The notes: a model not told the origin generated them from the sequence alone. Numbered from the stretch's first letter, positions 25,075 to 37,775 are shown. The stretch: 64,000 bases of DNA from Solanum dulcamara (GCF_947179165.1 NC_077242.1:47137097-47201096); one strand, 5' to 3'. Numbers and translations: made by a program.

Positions 25075-25852
25075 TTATAAGCCCGAAGCAACCAACCGCC
25101 GAGGCCGCATAAAAGAGATAATCCATGTTTGTGTGTGACTAAAAGGACCCTCCCAAAATATCAAAGGAATGCTATGCATGGCTAAGGTAACAGCCTTAGC
25201 GTAGCAATCCAAGACCGCATGGTAAGGGGATTGCATGTCCATGACTACAATCACATTAAAATCTAGCATATCTAGAATAATAAGGTCAAATATAGTATCA
25301 TAAACCTGGATGGTCACTAAGCATAACATCAACACTTGATCCACTAGTGAAGACTAACCTATAAGGTCAAAACATAAACCGGCTCTATTAAGGACTCGAA
25401 CCTCATACCCAATCAGGGAGCGCAATAGAAAGATACATAAGAAAAGTTAGATCCTGGATCAAATAAATAGGTGGAAGGCTAGTGGGATAATAAAAGATTA
25501 CATATAATGACATCGTCAGATGCCTCTGCCTCTGCCCTCGTTAGAGCTGCATAGAAATGGCCCTGAACACCTCTGCCAGTGAGTCTAACCTACCACCTGA
25601 TATGCCACCCCATACTCTACCTCTAGCACCCTATCGGCCACCCCAATATTCTTGGAGTGAATTCTACTTCTAACTGGAAGAGGCACTGTTGTCACTAGTC
25701 TAGCTATTGGAAAAGCTGGTGCAATCGCCCCTCGCCCCTTATCGAGGGAACATTCAGGACTAATGATTTAAGTTGCCACTTTTATAGCATCCTTGGGAAG
25801 ATTGACCAATAAGAATATGGACGCCACGGCCTTAAGAACTCGCATAAATTCC
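25075..25852 (-). pseudogene. RE4 gag/protease fragment (broken)
   Basis: On the minus strand, 25,075-25,344 reads through the end of a Gypsy protease and linker (LVTIQVYDTIFDLIILDMLD, then a segment with SPYHAVLDCYAKAVTLAM). This belongs to a protease type distinct from those of RE1, RE6 and RE9. The 25,400-25,850 part is a badly decayed gag tail. No zinc knuckle or D-S-G motif is readable. It sits between the broken RE1 LTR and the RE4 LTR, with no leader or clear PBS. Whether it belongs to the adjoining LTR is uncertain. Confidence 0.6.
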
Positions 25853-27095
25853 TATTATGACCTAAAATAGGTCCAAGCTGCGACACGACAATCAGGATGT
25901 GAGGGACCCTAATCATAATCTATCTTAGCATATATTACATACATAAGGTAAAGAACAAGATAAAGATAAGCAGAAGTAATCATCTGAAAAAGAATCAGAC
26001 TAGGGGATAAAATTAACCAATCAACATTCGCATGGACTATATCACATTATCGTCTAAACATGTTTGTAGTCTAACCCTTGAAGGGTCTTAGGACAAGATC
26101 CTAGGTCACCCTAAAAATAGGAAAAAGTCAAAAATATAGTAGCGTGCATCAAAGTCATGTCCTCAATAGAATGAGGAGTCACCAACTTCATGAGAAATCT
26201 AGTGCAATCACTAGACACGAATAAGATGATCGCGAATATCATCCATCTCAACATTATGAGACAATATAGGTAAAATATGCGTTAGTAAGATTGAATGTAC
26301 TAAGTATGTAAGGTATGCATGAGCAAGTAAAGGAATGTAATCAATATGTCATGATATACATGAACAATAATAATGAATATGACTAAAGCTTAAAAACAAT
26401 TTAAAACATAAGAAACTCTTGGTCAATGCATATCATAAAAAAATTATCATAAACTCATAACTTAACTCCAACTTGTGTGGGATAGGAGCATTAATCGACA
26501 TCTAAGACCATGTGATCTATTACATGGAATTCGATGACTTTTACATCGAGATAGGCTGATGTCTCCTACATTAAAACAAGGGAGGCTACCTTGCCAGGGC
26601 ATAATCCAAAAGTAACTATTCAACTGGGCTATGTGGATCCACAATATTGGCCATGAAGACAACCTACGTGGGCAACGTAGTTTAGGACTTTAGATTGCTA
26701 CTAGGATTCCCCTAGGTAACAAACTGCGTTACCGAACTGAGCCCCACCTAGAAGCCCTTTCGGTGCTTTCTCAATATCCTAACAAAAACTCATAAACAGG
26801 ATCATAACATAATAAGGAATAATAGTAACTGCTGATTGATTAATTTTTAAATCATATTTGGAATAGATCATATAACTTGGTCATTTATAAGAATCCATAA
26901 CTTCGGTGAGAATTGTCCTTATCACCATCTTAAAAATGCTTGTGTGAGAATTGGAAGTATCACCATCTTAAACATGCTTGTGTGATAATTGGACTTATCA
27001 CACTATAATAACATCTTTGATCTTAACTATGATCATCATCATAAATTCAACCTTAAAATCATAATATCAACATTATATCATTGAAAATTGTGTGT
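25853..27095 (-). repeat. RE4 minus-strand LTR (right edge uncertain)
   Basis: The left edge reads TATTATGACC, the complement of a GGTCATAATA end. Similar ends occur at 57,461 and 62,164, and they look like deaminated versions of GGGTCGTGACA. The body resembles the RE1 5' LTR. The right edge against RE5 lies somewhere around 27,000-27,150. No genes seen. Confidence 0.6.
26905..27004. repeat. 38-bp imperfect tandem repeat, about 2.5 copies
   Basis: Two full units and part of a third share the pattern TGAGAATTG...TATCACCATCTTAAA.ATGCTTGTG, at about 26,909, 26,946 and 26,983. The units differ by a few substitutions. The array lies inside the RE4 LTR; TGAGAATT also occurs in the matching part of the RE1 LTR near 24,910 and 24,950. 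Confidence 0.7.
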
Positions 27096-29757
27096 GTGGT
27101 ATCTTAAACGTATTCCGAGCACCCTATTAGAGTATTTGAACTTGGTGAAAAAATCAACTTTTAGCTGATATCTAGGGTGGCAAAATTACTCTCCATGATT
27201 GTGGGCCCTTGGCCGCATTCTCGGAGGTACTGGAAGTTTCTCTTCATGATCATGGAGTCTTGGCCGCATTTATGGAGGCTTGAGTCTGTCACCTCTGCGA
27301 TCGCAGGCCTTTGGCTACTGTCGCGAAGGTCAAGTTTCTTGGCCTCCGCATTCGCGAAAAGAACTGTAGCCACTACAAATATTAGTGTCCTCGTCTTTTA
27401 ATAAAGACCAAGGACGAATTTTAGATTTTATTTCAAAGTTCAAACATAGATATCTCACCCATCTTAAGTTCAAATTGGGTGATTCCAAGGTCCAAATTCA
27501 AGTGATTTTAATAGGGAATCAAGTGGTGATATCGGAAACATGAGAGGAAACTTCATGTGAGGAAATAATTCTTATTTAGCTATTTCTCTAGTGATTTTTG
27601 TAGTGAATAATTATTGAATATTGGAGAATTGTAACTTGGCCAATTTAACTCGATTTTTAGTTATTTTTGAGGCAATATTATGTGTGTGTGTGGGGGGGGG
27701 TTGTAAGGAAATTCATACTACAATTTGTTTGGTTTGAGGGAGTTTCGTTTTTGAGTTATAGATGATGAAAGAGTCTACCATTTTCAGCTTTTAGCCCAAA
27801 TTTTATGAAACTTAGTTGCATGCTCGTCTCCCATCGTTTTCCACCCCGAATTATGTCATAAGTTTGATTTGTGAGCTTGGGGTGGTGTTTAGAACTTATT
27901 TTTGGGGTCAATTTTTGAATTCAAGATGTGCTCCCATAATTTCCATTTTAGACCTCCAAATTGGTCCATCTTCGAATTTGATAATTCTAGTTAATAATGA
28001 CCATATTAATGTTGTGATTCTATTATTGATATCATGAAAGCATTTGGAGGCCACTCAAAAGGGAAAAGCTCCGGTTTTGTGAGTTAGAAAGTGTCTGGTC
28101 AGCTTATAGGTAGGGTACGCATTTCCCCTCGTAGGAGTGAGCATGATTCAAGCAATCGTACACTGAACTGTATATGTGTATGGTGGGGTTTGGTTGTCAA
28201 GAATGCTAAATTCCTAGAATGCATGTCCCGAGCCTTATTTTGGGTAATTGTTGGACTGTATAAGCATGACTCTTATGGTTGTTGGTCATTTCTATCCTGC
28301 GATGATTATTGTCCCTGTGGTTGTGTGGTTGGATGCATGTTTGGATTTAGTCTAAGCTTAGACTAGGCTTACCATAAACTTGTGTGGTTTTGGTGCCATT
28401 GGGCCTTAGAGATTTTCCGACGTCTTTACGGATGGTTAGCTCCCTGTAGAATAATATAGCATACTTGAGTCTGATAGTCTGAGCCTTAGCTAGGCAGTAA
28501 GTCATTTTGTGACCTTACCTCCATAATTACCTATTTTCCTATCGGTCCTACATCGCTCGGTTGTTATTTTTTTGGGAGTATACTCGATGATTCGGGTTAT
28601 ATTAGTTCAGGTTGGAGTAGTACATTGATGAAACTCGATTTTGGGGAACTCCCCATGACACATGGTTGTTCACTGATTCTAATTCGGTTTGATTCCTTAG
28701 CTACAAATACCCGGTTAAAGTCTATAGTCCAGCTTACTTGTGTTTGGCTCCTTAGCTACAAATACCCAATCAAAGTCCGTGGTCCAGCTTACCTGTGTCC
28801 AGGCTTCCTAGCTACAGATACCCGGTTATATTCTGTGGTCTAGCTTATTTGTGCTCGACCTTTGGCTATAGTTACCTAGTTAAAGTCCTTAGTCTAGCAT
28901 ATTCTTGTCAACTCATTAGCTATAGTTACCCGGTTGCAGTCTATGGTCCAGCTAGCATATGGTTAAATTCCTTATTTCTTGATGAATCTTTGGTAAAGTC
29001 TTCTTCTACTCTCAATTGGGGGTTGATGGATTAGAGTTTGTAAATGGTTTGGTTCATGTTTGGGAAATGGTGATACTATAGAAATACTTTTGGTTTCATT
29101 TAATTTCCTTCAACTATAGTTACATCTGTCAGGCTTATGGTAGTCCGTCTAGGTGGTTACTGTTTATTTGTGCATGAGCATAGCCGTTGGGTTTATGGGA
29201 GCCCAGCGGAGTTAATTAGATTCTTTTTCTTTATTTTCTAGTATGCTCATGTATATACCCGCCTTTATTTCTTATCATATCTTTGGTTGTGATTACTTAC
29301 TCGTATTTCAGTTTACTACATTCTGCATCTATTTTCGTGATACAAGTCTGAGAACTAGTGAGCAGTATTGATTCGAGCCAGCTACGGTCATGATCTGAGG
29401 CGAGGGTCAGCACATAGCATCCACGATTAACCCTTCTCCTTCTGTATTTACATTTTTCTGTCTTTTTCTTTTTGAGAAAGCTTTGTTTTTATGGCCAACT
29501 TTTGGGACTTGTACTCTTTTACTAGCAGCTCTGTACATGTGACTTCTAGGTTTTGGGAGGGATTCTTTTTGGTTTATATATGTTTAGTTGCTTCTTACCG
29601 TTCATCTATACTCCTGTTATTTTCTTTGCTATTTTAGGTTAGATTGTTGTCCTTCTACCCTGACATCCTATCACTTATGGTTCCGAGGAATGGATCAGCT
29701 TGCCTACTGGTGGGTCATAGTAGAGGCCATCATGAACTGAGAAATCAGGTCATGACA
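27096..29757 (+). repeat. RE5 plus-strand LTR (left edge uncertain)
   Basis: The right end is ...GGTCATGACA at 29,757. The same LTR family occurs in inverted orientation at 62,164-64,000. Matching landmarks are the CTGTACATGTGACTTCTAG stretch (29,530) and the 55-bp array. The left part (27,180-27,370) has repeated CCGCATTC/TCGCGAA-type words typical of some plant LTRs. The left border was not found, and no PBS or internal region follows, so it may be solo or truncated. An alternating TG run followed by nine G lies at 27,681-27,700. Confidence 0.65.
28690..28960. repeat. 55-bp tandem array inside the RE5 LTR, five copies
   Basis: Units begin with GCTACAAATACCC or GCTATAGTTACC at 28,700, 28,755, 28,811, 28,865 and 28,919, a spacing of 54-56 bases. 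Each contains GGTTAAAGTCTATAGTCCAG-like sequence. An inverted array of the same unit lies at 63,040-63,290. Confidence 0.85.
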
Positions 29758-31413
29758 AACCCTTTCTATTCAATTCATTCTTTAAAATTTCCCTAAGGGA
29801 CTCTAAATTCTCTATCAAGTTTGTCCTATAAATTAAAGCTAGGGTTTCAAGTACATCACGATTTCCTTTTCAATTCCAAGTCAATTTTACCAAAGTATGT
29901 GGAGATTGATCCATGGGTTCCTTTCAACCATGGAGTCCCAAGTTTTTCCTAGAAAATCTCATGAAATTTCATTATATTTAAATTCAATTTTTTGATGAAT
30001 TATGTTGGACTGTTTCAATTATGTTTTTTATTATTATCATGCCTCGCCCAAGGAATGGAAAATTTGGATGGAGTCTCGCTCATAGAGGAAGAGTACGTGC
30101 GCTAGCGTGCTGATCATTATAAGTATGTTTCTACATAGATTGCATGATTTCAAAGTGATTTATTAATGCCCGTGCATGAAGCTATTTTTAATTATGATAT
30201 ACCTGAAGTATGATTATGAAGTTCAATGATTTCATGTATTCTCATGGTTTTCATCCAAATTGACTATGTATTCGAATTTTATGCTAATTTTATATATGAA
30301 TTATGATTATGTATTTCAATTATGATCAAGTTATGAATTTCATGTATGTTATGGAAAGGTTGACTTAGAGCCCTTTGTTGGTGACCAAAGAACCTAATGA
30401 TATGAATTATGCAAGTATGATATTGTGATGTTGAAAATCTTATACTCATATTGCAAGTATGTTATGAAAATGAGTTACTCTATGAATGTTAAACCTATGT
30501 ACAAGTTTCATGATATATGATAAGTATGATCACTATGTATGTATTCCATGGGATTTGACTAAGTACCAATGATGACTTGAGGTGGGGGATTGACCTACGA
30601 GATCCTTATATAAAGTCTCTTGTCTCATAACTACATGCCATTATAGGATTTCCCTTTTGGCCTAGTGATTTGATCCACATATAGCATATGTACATGACCC
30701 GCCTTGCGGGGTATAGTCTACATTGGCAAGTAGATTCCCCTTTCTTCCATTGCATGAGGAGTCATCGAGATTCCATGTTATTTCTCGCACGGTCTTATTA
30801 TCGATTATGGTCCTATACCACATATATATACTATTCTTAGGTTCTTTTTTTATTTCAAATATTTCCCTTAAATGCTTTGATCATTATGGTTTTTTCATGA
30901 CTTTACTTATCCTCTTTATTATGTACGCTCTTGGTCATTGCATGTGATGATTTACATTGCATGGCATGCTCACATACGTAGTACATTCAAAAGTACTAAC
31001 ACATATTGTTGCCTATATTTTCTCATAATGTAGGGGTGGAGGATCATATTCCTATACTGGCTAGTTGAGTTCTATTCGACAAAGTATTGGTGAGTCCTCA
31101 TCTTATCGAGGGAACGTTATTATTTTGTTCTATCCTAAAGACTTTTAATTTATTCATGTTTGAGGGTGAGCTAGGAACATGTCTTAGCCCCCTTCCTTTT
31201 TGAATAGAAGAGGCATTTATTGGACAAAATGATATGGAGTCTATGTAGTCAACTTTATGATCTCCTTTTTATGATTCATAGTTAGAATCTTTTTTATGCT
31301 ATGTTCGGCTTTACTTTACCTCATGTGTTATTATGATGTGTCAAGAGGCTTTGTTGGAGCCCTTTAGAATTTTAATCGCCATGTTACGACTAGGCCTAGT
31401 CTAGATCTTGACA
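29758..31413 (+). repeat. RE6 5' LTR, 5'-truncated
   Basis: It ends with ...GATCTTGACA at 31,413, just before a PBS. Its first visible part (29,758-29,950) matches the middle of the RE9 3' LTR (about 53,240-53,400), including the CCATGG...CCATGGAGTCCC stretch. About 0.7 kb of LTR start is therefore missing, lost at the junction with RE5. Confidence 0.75.
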
Positions 31414-31417
31414 AACT

Positions 31418-31429
31418 TGCTATCAGAGC
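31418..31429 (+). other. RE6 primer-binding site
   Basis: TGCTATCAGAGC, one mismatch from the initiator Met-tRNA complement TGGTATCAGAGC, lies five bases after the LTR end. Confidence 0.82.
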
Positions 31430-31639
31430 ATAAGGTTTAGAAGTGTCCTAGGGTATCCAACATGCAACATCAAGTAGATACTTATTCATGGTTCTGAAGC
31501 ACGTCATATGTATGAATAGGAGGCTATAAGGTATTTTAGGAAATCCTCACTTCTTTCATGGTCTATGTTTTGCTATAGAGTACACTCTAAGACTTTCTTT
31601 CCCTAATGATTATCCTAGGTGATTTTCAAAAATACATCC

Positions 31640-32724
31640 TAAAAGAACACCTATGCAAAGGGGGATAAATACTAATGAGGACCAAGCTCGTCCAGTCCCT
31701 TAAGACAATGGTCCCCGACCCGACCAAGTGACTAATGTATAGTTCCAGACCGCTATTACCATGCTAGCCCAAGTTATGGCCAACCAAGAGGTTGTAGCTC
31801 CTTATGATACTCTACTCTGGCTTGTAGAGTGAGGGACTTTGCAAGAATGAATCCTCCCAAATTTCATGGTTCGAAATTTAATGAGGATTCTCAAAAATTC
31901 ATTGATAAGGTGTATAATATAGTGAGTATTATGGGGGTGGTTTTGGAAGAGAAAGTGGAGGTTGTGGCCTACCAACTAAAGCTTGGTACACTGAATGCAA
32001 GTTAGAGAGAAGTGATGAATGAACTACTGATTGGGAAGCCTTCAAACTTGCTTTCCTTTATCGTTTTTTCACTTGTGAGCTAAGGGAAGCCAAGGTATTG
32101 GAGTACATCAATCTTCGACAAGGAAACATTGATATGAGGGATGAAGCCCTCAATTTCACCAGGCAATCCAAGTATGCTTCTTCATTTGTTGCTCATCCAC
32201 GTGCCCAAATGAGCCAATTCATATCGAGCATGTCTGACTTAGTTGTTAAAGAATATCATACCACTATTCTTGTTAAGGAAATGGACATATCTCATCTTAT
32301 GACTTTTTCCAAACAAATTAAGTGAGAGAAACTCAAAGAGATGATAATGAGAGACTCTAAGAGGTCCCTTTAAGAAGGTGGGTTCTCAAATGTTAGGTCC
32401 AATGGTGGTGGCAACGACTGTTATAAACAAGGCCAAGGTACAGGAAAGAGGTTTGTTAAAGATAGGGTTCCATACACTAAGGTTCAAGGAGGAGGTGTGA
32501 ATGCTAGTAGCCCTTCATTTTTCAAGTCTGCAAAGTGTGTAAATAATCATGAAGGGAAATTCTTGATGGGTATGGGTGCTTGTTATGTATGTGGCAAGAT
32601 TGAGCATAAGAAATTTGAGTGCCCTGATTGTTCCAAAAAATATGGAGAAGGTCATCCTCAAGGAGGCCAAGTGAAACAAGGTACGCAAGCTCAACCTAAG
32701 GGTGGCAAACGCAACAACCAATGA
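31640..32724 (+). pseudogene. RE6 gag with intact CCHC zinc knuckle (broken)
   Basis: This is a Ty3/Gypsy gag. The N-terminal part (31,640-31,830) is degraded. The capsid core follows (RDFARMNPPKFHG near 31,840, FIDKVYNIVSIMG near 31,900). The conserved block at 32,098-32,325 has EYINLRQGNIDM and SDLVVKE. The nucleocapsid at 32,497-32,724 has a perfect CX2CX4HX4C knuckle (CYVCGKIEHKKFEC near 32,580), which in active elements binds the genomic RNA. At least one stop (32,324) and frameshifts interrupt it. It belongs to the same gag family as RE1 and RE9. Confidence 0.85.
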
Positions 32725-32771
32725 TATGCTCTTCATGCTAGAAAAGATATTGAGGAGTTCCCGATGTAGTC

Positions 32772-33219
32772 ATGGTTATATTTCAGGTCTTTAACTTTGA
32801 TGTTTATTCATTGCTTGATCCGGGTGTCAACTTATCTTTTGTTACTCCTTACCTTGCTATAAGATTTGATGTGTACCCTGAAGTGTTGTTAGAACCTTTT
32901 TCGGTATATACTCTCTTTGATGATTCAGTGTTATCCAAGAGAGTTTTTAGAAATTATCCCGCGCCGGTCATTCATAAATTTATCCCTTCTGATCTTGTTG
33001 AACAACACATAACTGATTTTGATATTATTCTTGGTATGGATTGGTTACATGCCTCTTATGCATCCATTGATTGTAGAACCCATAGAGTCAAATTTCAATT
33101 TGCTAATAAGCCTACTCTTGAATGGAAGGATAATGATTCGTTGGTTAAGGATCGATTCATCTCATATCTTAAGGCCCGGAAAATGATTTCCAAAGGGTGC
33201 ATTTATCATATAGTGCGAG
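32772..33219 (+). pseudogene. RE6 protease, cut by RE7
   Basis: An uninterrupted frame of about 150 residues, the longest well-recognised coding stretch in the window. The aspartic protease active-site segment is LLDPGVNLSFVTPYLA (D-P-G where cellular enzymes have D-S/T-G). The C-terminal part contains FDIILGMDWLHASYASIDCR. The linker KARKMISKGCIYHIVRV leads towards RT. At 33,220 the RE7 LTR begins, and the frame runs on for about 24 unrelated residues to 33,293. The RT and integrase of RE6 are not found in the window. Confidence 0.88.
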
Positions 33220-36200
33220 TGTTAGACCCTGTATTGTATATGTTGAGTTATTTGCGAAGGAATCGACGTGAGATAGAAACCTCAAATTTTTAATTTCTAA
33301 ACTAGAACTAATCGGTTATAAATTTTACTTAGTATAAGAATGTTATTGGAGATTAGGAATTACTTAATTTTGGTGTTAAGTAAAAATAAAAAAAATTGTG
33401 ACAACAATGACCTAAGAAGGAACACCAACGTGCGAAGGTAATAGGATGACTCAAAGTCATCTAAAATAAGGCTAATAGAAGACATACGAATATGCAATTA
33501 AATATTGATTCATCCACTACATTTTCACTATATTGCGGATAAATAAAATACACATCATAACCAAGTGTAATTTTCAGCCAAGGGCTAAAAATTGGAGGAG
33601 AAAAAGTTGAAGCATGCAATTGAATATTTAAGCATCTACTACTTTAAGAAAGTATACATTATTTTAGAAAGACATAACATGGTGGAGGGACCATTTCACA
33701 TTAGACATTGATCATTCATCTTGGTATGATTACAATGGACAAAGGGTGGTGTATGAATCAGTCACCACACATATAATTTTCTTGTAAACAATTGAAAAGA
33801 AAGAAGAAAGGTGAAACAAGAAGGTGAGACTTGGCCACACTTGGCTGAAAGTTGTAAAAACAATATAGAATTTTAAGTGTAAAGTTAATGGAGTGACTCA
33901 ACCATAAGTGGAGAATGTTACCAACTTGTAAGCATAAAATTTGAACCAAATAATGCCTAAGACATCAGCCATCATAATTTATTTCAACTACACAACTCAA
34001 AGAAAGAAAACCAAAGACTAGAGAGAGAAAGCTCTCAGCCACAATGGCTGATTTTGAGCTCATTGAGTATTGATCTAAAAATTATTTTTCAAGGTGTTTC
34101 AACCCTTTAGAAGACCCCTAGAAATGTGAAGATAGTTATTGGAGCAACAAGAACAAGTATTTGTTTATTTCACAAACTCTAGACAGGTTGAGAAGTCAAG
34201 TTGTCAAGGTAAGATCAAACTTTCTTTTTATGTATTAAGGGTGATGTAGATGTGTATACATAACTTGTATGATTGAAATAACGTGTGTTGATTTTGGAAC
34301 ATGATAGTAACCACGAGGTTATATGTGTTGATGTTGAAGTATGGTTGCAACTTAATAAACATGAATTGCATGCATAAAATTATGAACGTTGGTGTTGGAA
34401 TGTTGTTGTGGACGTGGGGACTGTTTTGGTGGCATTGATGAACTTATTTTCTTTATTAATTATGTTTGTTACTATAATAGATCTCATGGTGAAAAGAATA
34501 AAAAGAATTGGAAGGTTAAAGGTGAAGTTGTGTTAGTATGAAAATAATTCAATCTATGATTCTATGTGAGTGATGTCGAAGCATGTTGAAACCGTGTGTG
34601 GACTGTTTTGTGAGGAATTTAGTGAACTACTTTTACTTGATATTTTGATTGTTATTATCATGAATTTTATGATGTAAATGAAGGTGTTTAGTGATTGGAG
34701 TTGAAACTAGGGTCGTTTGTGAGTTGCTGTAAGGATTATAGAAATGACGATGTAGCTTAGTTGCATATGAATTGATCTTGTACTTGTCGTATGGTAGCTG
34801 GTCATAACCTACTAAAATTATATGAAAAGAAGACATGAAATAATGTGTAAGAATAAATATGTGGTTTGATTAGTATGTTCGTAAATGTTTGCAAGAATTC
34901 CGAGCATTATTTAGGGATTGTTTTGGATATGTTGTTGGACTATTTTGGACGTGTTGTGGTAATGGACTGTTTTGGACTTGTTGTTTTCATCAAGTTGGAA
35001 AAAAATAAATATAGTTAAGAGTATACATCATTATGTCATAGTGGTTGGGCTGTAGTAGAATCTTTTCAATGAAATAATATGACTATGGATTAACAAGAAT
35101 AAATTAGATGTGTCATAATTGCATGTACACTATTATCTAGTGTTGTAAGGAATGGGCTGTTTTGACATGTTGTTATTTAACTTGGAAGATTAATGATAAT
35201 TAATATTATGCATTGTGTTGTATGTTGGATGGGCTGTTATAAGTTGTTACATAAAAATATTAAGGCTACAAACTATAGAAGTAACTTGAGAATGTAGTAG
35301 CCGTTTGTGAATTGTTATTGTATGTTGTGAATGTGGGCTCTTTGGAATATTGTGTGGGCTGTTCGGGTTGTTATTGAACATATACTGATTGATATTGGGT
35401 TGTATGTATGTAGTTGGTTTGGATACTAACGTTAGAATATGTTTTGAATCTCCCCGTAGCTTAAACGTAGTTGTTGGCGTCTTAATATAGGTTGAATTAT
35501 TATTGGGCAGTGTATACATATTGTGAGACTAATAAGCACTAAAGGTATGTAAAGATAACCTTTGTTTCTTTTGGCATGATCTTATGAAACAAACGGATGA
35601 CGAATGCATAAAATTCCAATAAAGCTCTTATTCTTAGATATACTAGGAAGGCTAATGTTCTTAATTTCTATAATTTATATGGTTATGTCTTGACTCATAT
35701 GTATGATTCCATCCATACTAGTTGGTAAAATTCATATTTTAGTACAATTTATGCTACAGTATAATTCATATTTTGTATGATTTATAATGGCAATCGAAGG
35801 TTACTTGAAATGACTATTGTCTTGATTTTCAAATGATGGTTCATTTTAATTACTCTCATCGAGTCCTAGGTCGGGTATGTACTCGTGCATAATCTAAATG
35901 AATTGTTCACCGAGTCCCTCATAAGACGGCCGGGTATAGTATATATATATATGATGATATGATGGTATGAAGATATGATGATACGATGATATGATGAAAT
36001 GATGATATGATATGGCAGCCAAGAGGGCATATAATGACCTTATTCACCGAGTCCCTCATTAAGGGTCGGGTACAATATATACATGCATATGATATATGTT
36101 ATTGATAAATATGATTATGTTACAAAGGCAAGTGTTTTAGCATTCTGGATATTGTACACATTTACTGTAGTCCATGTTTCAATTATGATCCTTTTACTGT

Positions 36201-36758
36201 ATTACACGCTTTACATATTCGGTACATATTCCTTACTAACCACTTTTCTTTAGGGGGCTGCATTCTATGCCCGCAAGTGCAGAAACTCATTTTTGTGAGT
36301 CGCCATCTTAAGACTTCTCTTTTGCTATCTTAGAGAGTTCCGTTGTTCCGGAGCCTAGATTTGGTATAGATTTTTTCTAATCTAAATATATAAATATGTT
36401 GACTAAGGGTACGATGGGGCCCTGTCCCGTCATATTATACTGTTGAAACTCTTAGAGACCTGTGGAAATGTGTGTAGGTCATATTCAAACACAATCAATT
36501 AGGTATTTAATATCAGTATGAAAAAATACTATTTTTTTTGTAGTAGCCTCAGCGGCTTGTGGATATTATCATGATTGTGGTAGAAGCTTTGTGGGCTTGC
36601 ATTTATATGAATATTTATGTGACGGTCCCAAGACCATGGTTTGGTAGTTATAAGATCCATATTGAGTTTGATGAGAAATGAACATATAGTTAAAAAAAAT
36701 ATGTATACGGGTGTCCATGTCGGGCACTAGTCAGGTCCTACAGAGTTGGGTCGTGATA
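33220..36758 (+). repeat. RE7 5' LTR (3.5 kb)
   Basis: It starts TGTTAGACCCTG at 33,220 and ends GGTCGTGATA at 36,758, four bases before a perfect PBS. The second half aligns with the RE3 LTR (for example AGGTATGTAAAG near 35,543 and 11,602). It includes three CGAGTCC motifs (near 35,860, 35,910 and 36,050), each followed by GGTCGGGTA- or GGCCGGGTA-like words and AT-rich GATATG runs. The first half is not obviously shared with RE3. GGACTGTTTTGG-like phrases recur between 34,420 and 35,370. Confidence 0.85.
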
Positions 36759-36762
36759 AAAC

Positions 36763-36774
36763 TGGTATCAGAGC
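36763..36774 (+). other. RE7 primer-binding site, copy 1
   Basis: TGGTATCAGAGC, a perfect initiator Met-tRNA complement, four bases after the LTR end at 36,758. Confidence 0.92.
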
Positions 36775-36963
36775 AGTTTATCCTCAGAGTGTGTACAGAC
36801 CGTGTCTAGTAGACTCTTATTTATCAGTGTGTTGTGCACCACATCTATAAACAAGAAGCTACAGGATATTTAGGATGTCATCTTTCCTTTTTATCTTAGA
36901 TCATGCAATGGAGCTATATTATTAGGATGATTGTTTATCTAAGAGACAATTATGTTTATAGCT

Positions 36964-37162
36964 ATGCCTTTGAAGAAAGAGACAGCTGCCCAGAAGGGAA
37001 AATCGATAGCGGGAGAAACTAGCCAGGCTAGGAGAGTCACTAGAGCTCGTGCCCAGATTATGCCTATGGTTGTACTCCATTCTGCGAGTTTGGCTACAAC
37101 GCAAATTCTAGAGGAACCTAGGACAGCGACAGCTCCGAGTCAAGGGGCGGATCTACCGCCAA
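36964..37162 (+). pseudogene. RE7 gag N-terminus, truncated copy 1
   Basis: Starts MPLKKETAAQKGK at 36,964; an in-frame ATG also lies 12 bases upstream at 36,952. After ~66 residues the tandem junction at 37,163 replaces gag with LTR sequence, so the frame runs on in unrelated residues to 37,254. It would encode only a short basic N-terminal piece of Gag. Identical in layout to copy 2. Confidence 0.85.
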
Positions 37163-37763
37163 TTACTGTAGTCCATGTTTCAATTATGATCCTTTTACTG
37201 TATTACACGCTTTACATATTCGGTACATATTCCTTACTAACCACTTTTATTTAGGGGGCTGCATTCTATGCCCGCAAGTGCAGAAACTCATTTTCGTGAG
37301 CCGCCATCTTAAGACTTCTCTTTTGCTATCTTAGAGAGTTCCGTTGTTCCGGAGCCTAGATTTGGTATAGATTTTTTCTAATCTAAATATATAAATATGT
37401 TGACTAAGGGTACGATGGGGCCCTGTCCCGTCATATTATACTGTTGAAACTCTTAGAGGTCTGTGGAAATGTGTGTGGGTTATATTCAAACACAATCAAT
37501 TAGGTATTTAATATCAGTATGAAAAAATACTATTTTTTTTGTAGTAGCCTCAGCGGCTTGTGGATATTATCATGATTGTGGTAGAAGCTTTGTGGGCTTG
37601 CATTTATATGAATATTTATGTGAAGGTCCCAAGACCATGGTTTGGTAGTTATAAGATCCATATTGAGTTTGATGAGAAATGAACATATAGTTAAAAAAAA
37701 TATGTATACGGGTGTCCATGTCGGGCACTAGTCAGGTCCTACAGAGTTGGGTCGTGATAAAAC

Positions 37764-37775
37764 TGGTATCAGAGC
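37764..37775 (+). other. RE7 primer-binding site, copy 2
   Basis: Perfect TGGTATCAGAGC, exactly 1,001 bases after copy 1, generated by the tandem duplication. Confidence 0.92.

Noticed and set aside
27681..27700. TG run plus nine G as a functional Z-DNA or quadruplex site
   Set aside because: A single short run within an LTR, with no supporting neighbours. It is listed only as a simple repeat inside RE5.
28690..28960. Regularly spaced repeats resembling a CRISPR array
   Set aside because: Units diverge from each other, there is no repeat/spacer alternation or cas gene, and the array is inside a plant LTR.
27096..29757. RE5 and RE14 LTRs as the two ends of one element
   Set aside because: They are in opposite orientation; LTRs of one element are direct repeats.
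32772..33293. A 173-codon open frame that could pass for a host gene
   Set aside because: It is a Gypsy aspartic protease (LLDPG..., FDIILGMDW) in the right place after a gag knuckle; the last ~24 residues come from the RE7 LTR.
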